From: Panthera uncia
Taxonomy: Eukaryota; Chordata; Mammalia; Carnivora; Felidae
Reading direction: 5' to 3'
Length of the DNA: 64,000 nucleotides
Assembly: GCF_023721935.1 (NCBI RefSeq)
Contig: NW_026057588.1
Span: 10,775,846 to 10,839,845, forward strand
Numbering within the stretch: the stretch's first letter is position 1; every line of letters starts with the position of its first letter. Made by a program: the position numbers and the translations under genes. This document shows positions 47,101 through 54,678 of this stretch, one piece after another. Below the pieces are notes generated by a model that saw only the letters and a program-made list of their open reading frames with translations, ran no database searches and was not told the origin of the DNA.

Positions 47101-47788
47101 GAGTCCTCAGGCCCTTCCCCAGGTCGCCGGAACTCTCATCCTTGGCCCTCCAAGGAACACGAAGTCCCAGCCCTCCAGCCCCTCTGGAGAACCTGGACAT
47201 CTGGCCCCCTGCCCTCAGTTCTCCCAAGGCCTCAAACGCCCAACCCTGGGAGAAGGAAAATGGGGGATGGTCTTGTCTCCTCGTCGCGACCCTCCTGCTG
47301 GGGAGCGGGGGGAGAAATTCCCCACATGCCTGAGCGGGGAAGCGGAGATGGAACCTCAGATCCGGGTTGACAGCTCAGTGCGGGGTGGGGCGGGGGGCGC
47401 GAAGGCTCAGATTTAACCCTTTTGGTGTTAGAGTCTGAGGAAGGGGGAGGGGATAACCGAGAAGTCCGGTGTAGGATGGATGGAGAGTTGGGATTAAGAA
47501 GGGTGGTGGTGGGCGGGGGGAGAGGGCTGCAGAGAGATAAGGGTCGCAGTCGGTGCGGCCGGCCGGGAAGGGGGCTCGAGGGAGGGGGCTCGGTGAACTA
47601 GGGGTAGAGCGGGGAGGGTGCTCGGTCTTTCCCCACTCGGAAGGTGGGGAAGGGGTTGGGTCCGCGCGGGGGGTGGGCGTCTGCGGTTTCTCACCGGTTT
47701 CCCGGAGCAGCAGCAGCAGCAGCAGCGGCGGCAGGAGTGGCAGCGTCGGCGACGATCTCGACGGCGAGAGGGCTGCGGCCCGGGCCAT
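18912..47788 (-). CDS. NECTIN2: NECTIN2 gene (nectin-2, CD112), long delta-type isoform, 9 exons
   Basis: Nectin-2 is a cell-surface adhesion protein that pairs in trans with nectins, binds CD226, TIGIT and PVRIG on lymphocytes, and anchors to afadin inside the cell. Exons join in phase to 543 codons (human 538). Residues 1-31 are a Leu-rich signal peptide (exon 1). An IgV domain spans about 32-163 (exon 2, Cys in LPCHLL and YTCEFA). A first C-type Ig domain spans 164-262 (exon 3, ARCVSEGG and VTCKVEH). A second spans 263-351 (exons 4-5, LNCDVRS and FICTVTN). The membrane helix is at about 364-386 (GGIIGGIIAAIIATAVAATG), followed by a stop-transfer CRQQRKEQ. The cytosolic tail runs to the C-terminal SRAMYV, a PDZ-binding end for afadin. 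An alternative terminal exon in intron 5 makes a second isoform. The tail holds ten consecutive Glu, longer than in human. All introns are GT/AG. Confidence 0.97.
19185..19743 (-). other. NECTIN2: NECTIN2 intron 8, decayed TGACC-rich repeat
   Basis: No exon. Short phrases such as CTGACC, TAACCT and CTTGACC recur irregularly from 19240 to 19735, suggesting an eroded short-unit tandem repeat. Confidence 0.5.
19744..19830 (-). CDS. NECTIN2: NECTIN2 exon 8
   Basis: 87 nt, 29 codons, PSQLFTLGASEHSPLKTP to SCAEQ. Phase 0. Acceptor CTGCAG, donor CAG|GTAGGA. Confidence 0.95.
19978..20041 (-). CDS. NECTIN2: NECTIN2 exon 7
   Basis: 64 nt. It completes an Asp codon and reads LEGPPSYKPPTPKAKLEEPE to Met424. 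Donor ATG|GTGAGC. Confidence 0.95.
20822..20955 (+). repeat. MER5A-type DNA transposon fragment
   Basis: Phrases CAGTGGTTCAGAAAATTTC, GCATCAGAATAACTCAGGGA and AACTTGTTATAAATACAGATTC follow the MER5A consensus as I recall it. Confidence 0.7.
20981..21015 (+). repeat. (AC)n microsatellite
   Basis: About 17 AC units in NECTIN2 intron 6. Confidence 0.95.
21423..21712 (+). repeat. SINEC_Fc-type SINE with an internal insertion
   Basis: The SINE head (21423-21464) and body (21543-21712) are separated by 78 foreign bases. SINE sequence AGCATCGGACTCTT appears on both sides of the insert. Confidence 0.9.
21465..21542 (-). mobile_element. Short retro-inserted fragment inside a SINE
   Basis: Flanked by a perfect 14-bp duplication, AGCATCGGACTCTT (21451-21464 and 21543-21556). 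Read on minus it carries GGAATAAATACC, then about 15 nt later an A-rich tail (GCAAATAAACAAACAAAA). This looks like the last bases of a polyadenylated transcript. Its source was not identified. Confidence 0.75.
22216..22369 (-). CDS. NECTIN2: NECTIN2 exon 6 (transmembrane, long isoform)
   Basis: 154 nt. ETPNTAGAGATGG, a Gly/Ile/Ala-rich membrane helix, ILICRQQRKEQRLQGAEEDD. Acceptor TTGCAG, donor GA|GTGAGT. Confidence 0.95.
22505..22900 (-). repeat. L2 LINE fragment (reverse)
   Basis: GTGGTGAACAAAACATACAG, GGTGACATTTGAGCAAAGAC and AGGCAGAGGAAACAGCCAGT, a typical reverse L2 3' region. It includes a G run at about 22698-22709. Confidence 0.65.
24490..24816 (-). other. NECTIN2: 3' UTR and poly(A) signal of the NECTIN2 alpha-type isoform
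   Basis: About 300 nt after the alpha stop, AATAAA occurs on minus at 24516-24511 in GGAGTTAATAAACGCC. This is a canonical signal at a suitable distance. Confidence 0.75.
24817..25226 (-). CDS. NECTIN2: NECTIN2 alternative terminal exon (alpha-type isoform)
   Basis: 410 nt. After exon 5 it supplies a different stalk, membrane helix and tail. DTPRASPRDVGPVVWGAVGG leads into a Leu-rich helix, then LLRVRRRRKSPGG, a ten-Gly run, DEEDEEEEEEKAEEG and a C-terminal SRRAIYV. The acceptor is CTCCTCAG|AC and the phase matches exon 5, giving 487 codons (human short isoform 479). The tail ends in YV, like the long isoform, so afadin binding is probably kept. Gly and Glu runs are coded by triplet microsatellites. 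Confidence 0.94.
25501..25676 (+). repeat. SINEC_Fc-type SINE
   Basis: Somewhat shortened CT-rich part, ending TCAAAATAAATAAATAAAC. Confidence 0.92.
27540..27577 (+). repeat. (GT)n microsatellite
   Basis: About 19 GT units, immediately before two SINE copies. Confidence 0.96.
27595..28036 (+). repeat. Two tandem SINEC_Fc-type SINEs
   Basis: Copies at 27595-27813 and 27817-28036, the second inserted in the A-tail of the first. The pair is flanked by AAGATTATGTCT (27581 and 28037). Confidence 0.94.
28656..28687 (+). repeat. Poly-G tract (32 G)
   Basis: Uninterrupted run of 32 G in NECTIN2 intron 5. It has strong G-quadruplex potential, and its length may be unreliable. Confidence 0.85.
28787..29240 (+). 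repeat. Two tandem SINEC_Fc-type SINEs
   Basis: Copies at 28787-29007 and 29009-29240. The first ends in a long (CT)n instead of an A-tail. Confidence 0.93.
29672..29820 (-). CDS. NECTIN2: NECTIN2 exon 5
   Basis: 149 nt. TAGVFPASAVAQGPQLIIHS, NTTFICTVTNAVGTGRAEQ to VLVR plus one base. Second half of the membrane-proximal Ig domain, shared by both isoforms. Donor CGAG|GTGAGC. Confidence 0.95.
29990..30430 (+). repeat. 37-bp minisatellite in NECTIN2 intron 4, containing a gap
   Basis: About 11 units of CAGACCCAGGAGTCCAGGCC plus CCCAGCCCCTCCTCCCT, 33-38 bp each. Ten N lie at 30118-30127. This is the chromosome-19-associated unit also seen decayed at 9600, 11820 and 61560. Confidence 0.9.
30118..30127. 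other. Assembly gap (10 N) in minisatellite
   Basis: Ten N in the middle of a repeat unit, so the copy number is not determined. Confidence 0.97.
30437..30554 (-). CDS. NECTIN2: NECTIN2 exon 4
   Basis: 118 nt. YPPEVSISGYDDNWYLGR, ATLNCDVRSKPEPTGYDW to ST. First half of the second C-type Ig domain. Confidence 0.95.
30650..31680 (+). repeat. Decayed minisatellite with GCCAGTGTAGAC core, split by a SINE
   Basis: Phrases GGCCAGTGTGAATC, GAGCCAGTATAGACAACC, GTAGTGTAGACAGTGCC and AGCCAGCGTAGACCACAC recur in NECTIN2 intron 3. The unit is irregular, roughly 30-60 bp. Confidence 0.5.
31085..31313 (+). repeat. SINEC_Fc-type SINE
   Basis: Full-length copy with a near-consensus body and a long A-rich tail. 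Confidence 0.94.
31686..31982 (-). CDS. NECTIN2: NECTIN2 exon 3 (first C-type Ig domain)
   Basis: 297 nt. AQPQNHAETQEVTLSLEPVP, ARCVSEGGRPPARISWFS, VTCKVEHESFEEP to SVR plus one base. Acceptor CTCCCCAG, donor GCGCT|GTGAGT. Confidence 0.96.
32060..33170 (+). repeat. MIR split by a SINE cluster
   Basis: The left part has GCACGGCTTTCGGCCAGTC and ATCTCAGTTTCCTCTTCTG. The right part resumes at about 33094 with CCCACCCCGTAGGATTGTC and GCAGATTAAATAAATTTC. Four SINEs lie between. Confidence 0.7.
32186..33090 (+). repeat. Cluster of four same-strand SINEC_Fc-type SINEs
   Basis: Copies at about 32186-32412, 32421-32606, 32607-32815 and 32817-33090, each inserted in or next to the A-tail of the previous one. 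The first has a (CT)n of about 30 bases. A (GTTTT)n tract follows near 33198-33225. Confidence 0.93.
34140..34362 (+). repeat. SINEC_Fc-type SINE
   Basis: Flanked by AAGAAAGAGCATC on both sides. Confidence 0.95.
35030..35585 (+). repeat. L2 LINE fragment
   Basis: Long L2 3' region: AAATTCAAAGTCCTCATGTG, CTCAGGGCCTTTGCACCTGC, AGAAGCCCCAGGAGGGCAGG and CACATAGTAGGTGCTCAGTA. It ends just before NECTIN2 exon 2. Confidence 0.85.
35741..36136 (-). CDS. NECTIN2: NECTIN2 exon 2 (IgV domain)
   Basis: 396 nt. AQDVQVRVPPEVRGNLGGTV, LPCHLLPSG, VAAFHPSYGPSF, LTVEDEGNYTCEFATFPSG to WLRAI plus one base. This is the V-type domain used for nectin contacts and for CD226/TIGIT binding. Acceptor CTCTCCAG, donor ATAG|GTGAGC. 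Confidence 0.97.
36418..37035 (-). repeat. Three tandem reverse SINEs
   Basis: Reverse copies at about 36418-36625, 36641-36841 and 36855-37035. The last is older and more diverged. Confidence 0.88.
37084..37250 (+). repeat. CAN-SINE (diverged)
   Basis: Head GGGGCACTTGGGTGGCTCAC, core GAGTTTGAGCCCGGCG. The A-tail is lost. Confidence 0.8.
37296..37490 (-). repeat. CAN-SINE (reverse, diverged)
   Basis: Reverse copy ending CACGTAGGTGCCCC, inserted next to an L1 fragment. Confidence 0.8.
37490..37990 (-). repeat. Old L1 3' fragment (reverse)
   Basis: AACTTTATCGAGATATAATT, CATTTCATATAAATGGAATC and TCATCAGTTGATCGACACTC follow the antisense L1M 3' end. Confidence 0.8.
38045..38300 (+). repeat. 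MIR, near full length
   Basis: GGCTGCCTGGGTTCGCATCC, GCTGTGTGACTTTGGGCAAG, GGTTTCCTCCGGTTGTAAAA, then ATTAAAGAATATTTGTGG and GTGCTTGTTAAATAAA in MIR order. Confidence 0.88.
38572..39005 (+). repeat. Two tandem CAN-SINEs
   Basis: Copies at 38572-38756 and 38764-39005. AGATCTGT occurs before the first and after the second. Confidence 0.9.
40852..41037 (-). repeat. CAN-SINE (reverse)
   Basis: Reverse copy flanked by GAAGTTCCCC on both sides. Confidence 0.88.
41310..41765 (+). repeat. L2 LINE fragment
   Basis: CTCAGGGCCTTTGCACTGGT, AGGTCTTTGCTCAGCTAGGC, CACTAGAACATCAGTGCCCA and CTGGCACACTGTAGGAGCTC in L2 3' order. Confidence 0.8.
41831..42045 (+). repeat. CAN-SINE directly upstream of an L1
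   Basis: Head GGGGGCCCCTGGGTGGCTCG, ending AAATAAACATTAAAAAAG, immediately followed by L1 sequence. Confidence 0.9.
42046..42705 (+). mobile_element. 5'-truncated L1 (ORF2 end and 3' UTR)
   Basis: Low-divergence L1 3' end: GGTGGGAATGCAAACTGGTG, AGCAGTATGGAGGTTCCTC, AAATGCCCATCGATGGATGA and TGGCATTAAGG-type 3' UTR, then an A-rich tail. It is too short to be active. Confidence 0.93.
43910..43932 (+). repeat. Poly-C tract
   Basis: About 20 C in a row, with one A near the end, in NECTIN2 intron 1. Confidence 0.9.
44085..44325 (-). repeat. CAN-SINE (reverse)
   Basis: Reverse copy with a (GA)n segment, ending CCGACTGAGCCACCCAGGTG CCCC. It sits in an old L1 fragment: CTAACAGCTTTATTT before, CTAACGGCTTTATTG after. 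Confidence 0.9.
44325..44470 (-). repeat. Old L1 3' fragment (reverse)
   Basis: GGCTTTATTGAGATATAATT, GCACAGTTCAGTGGCGTTAG and CCCGGAACATTTTCACTGGC follow the antisense L1M 3' end. Confidence 0.75.
46850..47200 (+). repeat. Decayed 37-bp family in NECTIN2 intron 1
   Basis: Spaced phrases GGGACCCAGGAGCCACAGCC, GACCCCAGGACACATAGCCC, CTGGGTCCCAGGAGCC and GGGTCCCAAGAACCGACAG. Confidence 0.55.
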
Positions 47789-48080
47789 GGGGGGGCCCGG
47801 GGTGGGACTGGGCCCGGGCGGGGGCCTGCGGGCCACTCCGTGAGCGCCGATCGGCTGGGCGGTCGAGCAGGTGCCTGAGGGGCTCCGGCTCCCGGCCGGT
47901 TGCCGCCCGCTCTGCTCCCGCGGCTCTGCTCTCGGGGCCGGGCTCTCCCCGCTCGGCGCCCCCGGCCCCAGGCTTCTCTCTGGCAGCTCGGACTCGCTGA
48001 CGTCACAGGACCCACCCCTTCCCTCCCCCCCCGCGGAGCCGACCTTGGGCTCTGGCCGCACTCGCTCACGCCGTCCCGCC
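47480..48080 (-). promoter_or_regulatory. NECTIN2: CpG island over NECTIN2 exon 1
   Basis: CpG-dense DNA spanning the start codon, with GC boxes and no TATA box close to the ATG. A broad promoter is inferred. Confidence 0.8.
47695..47788 (-). CDS. NECTIN2: NECTIN2 exon 1 (start codon at 47788)
   Basis: 94 nt. MARAAALSPSRSSPTLPLLP, then a run of Leu (CTG repeats), RET plus one base. It encodes the signal peptide. Donor ACCG|GTGAGA. Confidence 0.96.
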
Positions 48081-48107
48081 CTCTCTGAGATTCCACGCTG
48101 GTCCTCC

Positions 48108-48251
48108 CCGGGATTTTATTCCCGCCCCGCCCAGCATTCTGCGCCCGCCCCCTCCCAGGGTTTTACACCTGCCTCTCCCCAGAATTCGATGTTGCCCCTC
48201 CCCCAGAATTCAATCTCCGCCTCCCCCGGAGCTCAAACCCCACCCCTTTTG
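48108..48251 (+). repeat. NECTIN2: 24-bp tandem repeat in the NECTIN2 promoter
   Basis: Six consecutive units of exactly 24 bp start at 48108, 48132, 48156, 48180, 48204 and 48228. The core is like CAGAATTC followed by CCGCCCCTCC. Each unit ends in a C-rich, Sp1/KLF-like block. It starts 320 bp upstream of the start codon. Confidence 0.85.
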
Positions 48252-49721
48252 CCCTCCAGGAGACCGCTCGCGCCCCGCCCCCGTCTCCGGGCGGCTGGTT
48301 GAGATTCTGTCACGCCCTCTCCGGAGTTTACAGCGGTCTCCGCCCCCCTGAAGCCACGCCTCCGCGACGGCCCCGCCCACCCGCTCTACTGGCAGTGGGT
48401 CCAGCCTCTTCCCGGGAACTCGGTCCCGCCTGGTTTCAGCCCCGCGCGAAGTTCTGTCCCCGCCTCTTCAGCTGTAGCTGAAGCGTCATCACACCTGCGT
48501 GAGGCACGTGGATTCTCATAGGCCCGCCCCCTCCTGGAGCCCCGCCCCCAAGCTGAAACCACCCCACCCACCCACCCACCATGCCCGCCAGGAGACTTTC
48601 CTAGTTCTTGCCCCTCGCCCAGTGCCTGTCTCGCTACTGGGGGCGTCTCGGTTTATCCTGTGTCTTTCTAAGCTCTGCCCCGGACTCTGGGCGTCGCTGC
48701 GCCATTCCTTTCCAGATTTCTCTTTGCCTCTCTGTGCCTCTGGCTTTATGTCTCTCACAATCTTTGGATCGCCTTCGTCCCTTTATTTCTCTGCCTCTGG
48801 AGTCCGCACGTGTCGGAGTCGCTTTGTGTTTCTGCTCTTTGTCTTTCTAACACCGTTCCTGTGTCACTTGGTCCCCGCGTCTCTTTCCATCCCTTTGACT
48901 CTGTCCCTGTGTCTCGATGTGCCTTCTTGTTTCTGTCTCTCTCGACGTCTCTGTTCCTGCCTCTGTTCTCTGTGGCTCTCGCTCCCCGCCAACCCCCTGT
49001 CCTCTCCTGTCTTCGGTCCCTACCTCCCCGTGACGGCGGCCTCCCGCCAGGGGGCAGCACAGACCGGCCCCCCCGCGCTCTGCTAGCCCTGCGGGGCTGG
49101 GCTAGGGTCGGGCCTCCAGATTCCGCCGGTCCCTCCCCTTGTCCTTGTCCCACTTCTATCTTCCCAGCCTCCTCGCGTCTTTGTGTCTCTCGCTCTGACT
49201 CGGCCCCTTTGTCTCTCCCCGGCGGCTCCCGCTCCTCCCCACCCCCACCTACCTCTTCACATTCCTAGGGCTGACCGGGGGAGCTGGTGAGGCCACCCAG
49301 TGTGGCAGGGTGAGGGCGGGAAGCGGGAGGCTGAGGGAGGGGATGCCACTGAGCCCCTGAAATCCCTCCTTTCCATTTCCTCTAGGGTGAGGGTGTCGCC
49401 GATCAGCTGGGCGCAGATGCTTGAGACCTTCTTGTCCCCACCAAGAGGAGCCCCTAGACTTGCCCTCCTGCCCCACAGCACACGCCCCAGCTTTCCTCCC
49501 CAAAGGGCGAGGTCTCGAGTAGGGGAGACTCTTACTGACCTGCCTTCTCTTGGTAATGATACTATTAATAACCGTATTTAGCACTTACTGTGTGCCATGT
49601 ACACATTTAAGTGCAGTATATTATCTCAAATAACCCACACCTGACCCTATGTGATAAGGAAACTGAGGCACAGAGAGATGAAAGTGACATGGCCCAACAA
49701 AGTTACAAAATGGCAAATCCA

Positions 49722-49930
49722 GGGGCGCCTGGGTGGCTCAGTCGTTAAGCGTCCGACTTCCGCTCAGGTCGTGATCATGCGGTTCCCGAGCTGGAGCCCC
49801 ACGTTGCGCTCTGTGCTGACAGCTCAGAGCCGGGAGCCTGCTTCAGATTCTGTCTCCCTCTCTCTGCCCCTCCCCTGCTTTCATTCTGTCTCTCTCTCTC
49901 TCTCTCTCTAAATTAAATATATATTTTTTA
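49722..49930 (+). repeat. SINEC_Fc-type SINE
   Basis: Flanked by a 13-bp duplication, ATGGCAAATCCAG (49709-49721 and 49931-49943), inside an MIR-like element. Confidence 0.94.
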
Positions 49931-50964
49931 ATGGCAAATCCAGATCTGACATATCTTAGTTAATTCCTCGCAAGAATCCCACGGAGGAGACACTGTCGAG
50001 ATCCCCATCCGACTGAAAAGTGCACTGAGCACAGGGTGGCCATTGGCCCCAAGCCACCCAGCAAGGAAGTAGCAAGCAGGGATTTGAACCCAGGCAGTCC
50101 GTGCTCTTATCCTCTCTACCCTACATGTCTTTCAGATAGCATGTATCTCAGGCTTGGCACAAGCCTGGTATTGGCCCAGCTGGACAAATGTGGGTAGTAA
50201 ATGTGATCTCTTTGGTCTCTCCCCAGTCTGGAGCCAGCCTGGAGGGTCAGGATCTCTGGCTTTTAGTGAGGGCTTTGCCACTAATTTGCTCTGTAATATC
50301 CTTGCCTCTGTCCCCACTCCCCTCTCTCCCTTCAACGAAATACCCAGTCCCCAGGGAGATTTCTTCCAGGAAGGGCCCGCAGCACCTGCTCTTTTCTGGC
50401 CCTGTCAGTGAGTGAGCTCAGCTTTTCTTTCTGGCTGTTCTTTGTTGGGTATGTTTGAGCCCAGGAGGGAAGCCCCAGGAAGGTAAGCTGGACTTGAACG
50501 CCCCTTCACAGGCGGAAGGGGACATACATGAGGCTGCGCACTGCCATGTTTATTGACAAATGCCTGGGTGGGTCTCATGCCTGAGGAGTCAACTTTCAGT
50601 GTCGAGAAGTCCCATGGCACTTCGCTGAAGAGCCATAGCCTCCGGGAGGTATAGGCACAAGGCCAAGGTCTTTCTGATAGAGCTTTGAAGTTGGTGCCGA
50701 GTATTTACCTGCCTGGCAACCTGTAACCTCTTTTTCTTCTTCCAACAGTCTACTACCCTACTACCAAGTTTTCCTATAGGGCATCCCCTACACTCAGTCC
50801 TTTTGGTTCAGAGGGAGTCTGATCCTGTCCTGGCCAATCAGTGCATTTGATCCCTTGGCCACTAGGATTGGTTCAAAGGTGGGGGTGGGGCCCATTCCTG
50901 TCCAATGGGAATTAGCCCTGAGACTTCCTCTTGAATTAATAGTAAAGGAACACAATTTTTTTGA

Positions 50965-51080
50965 TAAGACTTTTATTTTATTTTGTTATATTTTATTTTG
51001 TTATATTTTATTTTGTTATATTTTATTTTATTTTATTTTATTTTATTTTATTTTATTTTATTTATTTTATTTTATTTTTT
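50965..51080 (+). repeat. (TTTTA)n / TTTTATTTTGTTATA repeat
   Basis: Three 15-bp units TTTTATTTTGTTATA, then about 10 TTTTA units. Confidence 0.93.
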
Positions 51081-51084
51081 TAAA

Positions 51085-51415
51085 GTAGGCTTCACACCCC
51101 GACATAGGGCTTGAGTTCAGGGCCCCGATGACAAGAGGACTTGAGTTGAGATCAAGAGTCAGATGCTTGGAGTACTTGGGTGGCTCGGTCAGTTAAGTGA
51201 CTGACTCTTGACTTCAGTTCAGGTCATGATCTCATGGTTCAGTTCATGAAACCGAGCCCCACATTGGGTTCCTTGCTGAGAGTGAGAGCTCAGAACCAGT
51301 TTGGGATTCTCTGCCCCTCCCACTCTCTCTCTCTCTTTCAAAATAAATAAATAAACTGGGGGGAAAAAAGAAAAAAAGTCAGATGCTTAACTGACTGAGC
51401 CACCCAAGCACCCCA
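51085..51415 (-). repeat. Old reverse SINE split by a younger SINE
   Basis: Outer reverse copy in two pieces (51085-51168 and 51377-51415, ending CTGAGCCACCCAAGCACCCC). Confidence 0.85.
51169..51376 (+). repeat. SINEC-type SINE nested in a reverse SINE
   Basis: Inner forward copy with a 12-bp duplication of outer SINE sequence, AGTCAGATGCTT (51157-51168 and 51377-51388). Confidence 0.88.
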
Positions 51416-52550
51416 GGACAGCTTTCTGATGAGACTATTTGAGCCCCTGGATCCAGCTATGCCTGAAGATAGTCAGCCTGGTTATACGAGTGAATAATTT
51501 CCCTTTTCATTTACACGAATTTTTTACTTCCATTTTTTTTTTTTTTTTTTGGTCGTTTGCAGCCAAACATATCCTTACTAATAAAAGCTATGGGAGCCCA
51601 AAAAAGGCACAGATTCCTGTAAAGTTGCCAGGGCAGGAAAAGGGGAGTGAAAACTTTTCAGAATCCTTCCAGATGCCCAGGCTTTGAAGGACAGGCAAGC
51701 TTTATGACAATGGGGGAAACCGGGAAGGGCATTCCAGGAATAGTAAAGTCATGAAGAGACAAGGCAGGGGCATGTGTGAGAGAGGGAGGGGTGGGCTGTG
51801 TGTGACGGGCAACATCTTAGGTCCTAAATGCCAGGTGAAGGGCGGTTCATGCACTTGAGAGCAATAGGGAGCCACAGAAGGTTGTAAACAAGGGTAGTTT
51901 ACTGCAAACTTGCTTTTACTTCCCGGAGCCCCAGTTCCTGCAGGAGATCCCTCTTGCCCCTTCCCCCAGACCCTTGTCCAAGGTGGGAGGGGTCAGGCTG
52001 AGGGCACAGGCTGCCATCTGTATGCAAATTGCCTGGGATGCCAGACAGATGAGGGGCCTTATGCAAATGTATATCTTCCAGGGAGGAGGGCTGGGACCCT
52101 CCTCTCATTAACTCAAGGACCAGGTGCTGAGCACCCCCTTCCTCCCTGGGGTCCCCTCTCTTCCCTCCCCCTAGCCATCTGCTCACCCCCTCTCCAGCTC
52201 CCCAGATCCCTCCTGACCAATGTCTGTTCTTACAGTGGTCTCTCTCTCTCCACCTGGTCTCTTCCCTGGACCAAAGGACCCTATTCTGCTTTTCTCTCTT
52301 TCCCTCCATTTTCCTCGGATGATGATACTAATAATAAACACATACCGAAAACATACTCTGTGACAGGCTTTGTAGAAACGCTTTGCATGGTTATCAAATT
52401 CTCTCAACTAGTCTATGACCCTCTATATGTTTCTGCTGTATTTTTTTTTTTAAATACTCACTTCTGCCATATAGAAAACAAGAAAACCGCACAAATAAGG
52501 AGACAGATAGGTGATGAATCAAAGGATGGAACTGAAGAAGCGACTCACAG

Positions 52551-52790
52551 GGGCGCCAGGGGGGATGGCTCAGTCAGTTGAGCGTCCACTCTTGATTTCG
52601 GCTCAAGTCCTAATCTCACGGTTGGTGAGTTCAAGCCCTGTTATCAAGCTCTGCAGTGACAGTGTGGATTGAACATAGGGGCGTCTGGCTGGCTCAGTTG
52701 GTAGAACTCGCAACTCTTGGTCTCAGGGTGGTGAGTTCAAGCCCCACCGTGGGCGTGGGAGCCTACTTAAAGAAAAAAGAAACCTGCACA
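52551..52790 (+). repeat. Two truncated CAN-SINEs
   Basis: Copies at 52551-52670 (head and tRNA part, tail lost) and 52679-52790 (older type, ends in AAAGAAAAAAG). Confidence 0.75.
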
Positions 52791-54224
52791 AAAATGATTT
52801 CCATATAGATGGGAAGGATGGACGGGTCGAGGCAGCCCCAAGTGTCTGTGTGTCCATAGGCGTTTCTTGTTGGTGACCCCCAGCTTTGTTCCCTGACGCC
52901 TGTGCCCAAGCCATGGAGGTAAAAGCCATGGCTGGCAAGCAGGTTTTCAAACAGTTACAGTCGTGGCTGGGGGCGTTTGCCCCCACGTGGCCCTGACACC
53001 CTTTTGGGTGCAGAACCCCCTGGTTCACCCTCCACCGTGAGCATCAGAGCCATGCCGTGAGACACGATTTTAGAGCTGTGTGTGTCCCAGAACTCAGGCG
53101 GTGGGGACCTTTGATCACTCGTGCCCTGATCTAAGCGGGTTAACCCACCTCTTCTCTCCAGCTTCTCTCATTTGTTTTAAGCTGATTCAATAAACAGTGG
53201 GATCTGAGCATCTTAATCAGGCCGGTGAGCTCTTCTGTACCGGGGGACCCCGGCGTGCTGCTCGGTCGCCTACCAGGAGACTCCCATAGCAGCTCGCCAG
53301 TTTCCCAGGGCGATGGACCCCACTTTGTCCATTTTGTGGATGAGCAAACTGAGGACAGAGAAGCAGAACCACTTGCCAGAGACTGGAGACCAGAGGGCAG
53401 AGACCTCCCGGCATGCGCATGCCTTATGGTGGCCCTCCACTGGCCAGATGTGACTGATCTCCATTTGATGGGCTCCGGGAGGTGGCCCCTCGGCCAAGGT
53501 CACACATGCCCATCTCCCACCCCCCTCCTGCTGCTTCTCAGCTGCTCCTTTCGGCCTTATTTTCTTTCCCTTTCTGACGGTACTTGTCTTTGAGTTCCAG
53601 TTGTCTGGCTCTCCTTGTCCCTGTTTGTCCGTCTCTGCCTCTCTCTCCCCAGATCTCTGTCTCGCTCTTATCTCCTCTGAGCTTCTGCGGTCCACCCCCT
53701 TCCCCACCTCCCCTTCTTTCCATCTCTCTCTCAAATCGCTCTTCCTTAGCCTCAGGGAGTCTAACCGGCCTCACTGTTTTTGCTATCTCTCTTCTCTGCC
53801 CCGGAAACCCTTCTGTGGGTTCCTCTAAGCCACCCCTCCTTCCCTAGGGAACCCTCCGTTGCAAACACCATGCCTCCCCCGGAGGGCACGGCTCCACCCT
53901 AATTCCATCCCCTCCACAGCTCCGAGAGAGAGAAAGCTTCCCCCCATCCTGCAGCTTCAATTCCCTTGGGCTCTGCAAGACAGATTTGAGAATTTTCCTT
54001 ATGGGAAGAGCACCCCATCCTCCAAGAGGGCGCCGGTTCTCAGCACCCTCTGGACCCTTGGCGCCTCACTCTTCCACCCTCTTTCTTATTCTTTCTCCGT
54101 GACATCTGACTTCTCCCAGGTCTTGCAAGGAGGGTGGGGGCAGGGAGTGTCACCTGCGCCCCCTTCCCGTCTCGTCCCCCACAGGAGGCTCTGCCCACAG
54201 CCTGGCATGATGTGACAGACAGCA

Positions 54225-54230
54225 TTTATT
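54225..54230 (-). promoter_or_regulatory. BCAM: Polyadenylation signal of BCAM
   Basis: AATAAA on minus in CCGGAATAAATGCTG, about 445 nt after the BCAM stop codon. The 3' UTR is therefore about 54210-54672. Confidence 0.85.
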
Positions 54231-54672
54231 CCGGACTCCAGTGTCCACAGATGATGGGAGCTGGGGTGGGGGCAGGGGCCCGGATCCAGTGTCGGACTAT
54301 GCAGTAGGACGTCAGGTGGGGTGGGGGACCAGTAACGGGGGCGGGAGGTAAAAGTCGCCCGCGCCGGCCGACCCTCAGAGCCTTGGAGCCTCGTCCTGTC
54401 CCGGGCCAGGTCCCGGGCTTGGGTCCAGGAGCTATTCTGGGGCCTGAGAGTCACATTCCCTGGAGGAAGGTCCCCTCCTCCCCACCGCCCCTCCCTCCCT
54501 CCCCGCAGCAGTGGCTGCTGTAGGTCCCTGCCCAGCCTGCAGAGGAAGGAAGGGAAGGGAGGGCCGGGGAGAAGTGGGAAGGTGGGGGCGGGCGGAGGCG
54601 TGAGCAGGCCTGGTTCTCTGACGCTGATTCTCTGATGTCTGGTCTAGTGCAGCCTCCCGGAGGCCCTTGGGC

Positions 54673-54678
54673 TCAGCA
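54673..54678 (-). CDS. BCAM: BCAM exon 15 (Cys and stop)
   Basis: Six coding bases, TGC TGA, after acceptor GTCCCCAG. This reproduces the GDEC end of the human long isoform. Confidence 0.88.
   Translation of the reverse strand, partial: C

Larger units (their letters stand above)
48252..54220. other. Intergenic region between NECTIN2 and BCAM
   Basis: About 6 kb (larger in human, about 25 kb as I recall it). Holds pyrimidine-rich TCTCTGCCTCTCTG-type decayed repeat (48600-49250 and 53540-53800), an MIR-like piece (49555-49710), SINEs, a (TTTTA)n tract and unannotated sequence at 51700-52540 and 52800-53500. No coding exon is supported. Confidence 0.7.

Noticed and set aside
47871..48302. 143-codon plus-strand frame upstream of NECTIN2
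   Set aside because: Runs through the CpG island and the 24-bp repeat. It is Pro/Ser-rich, with no splice or family support for a divergent gene.
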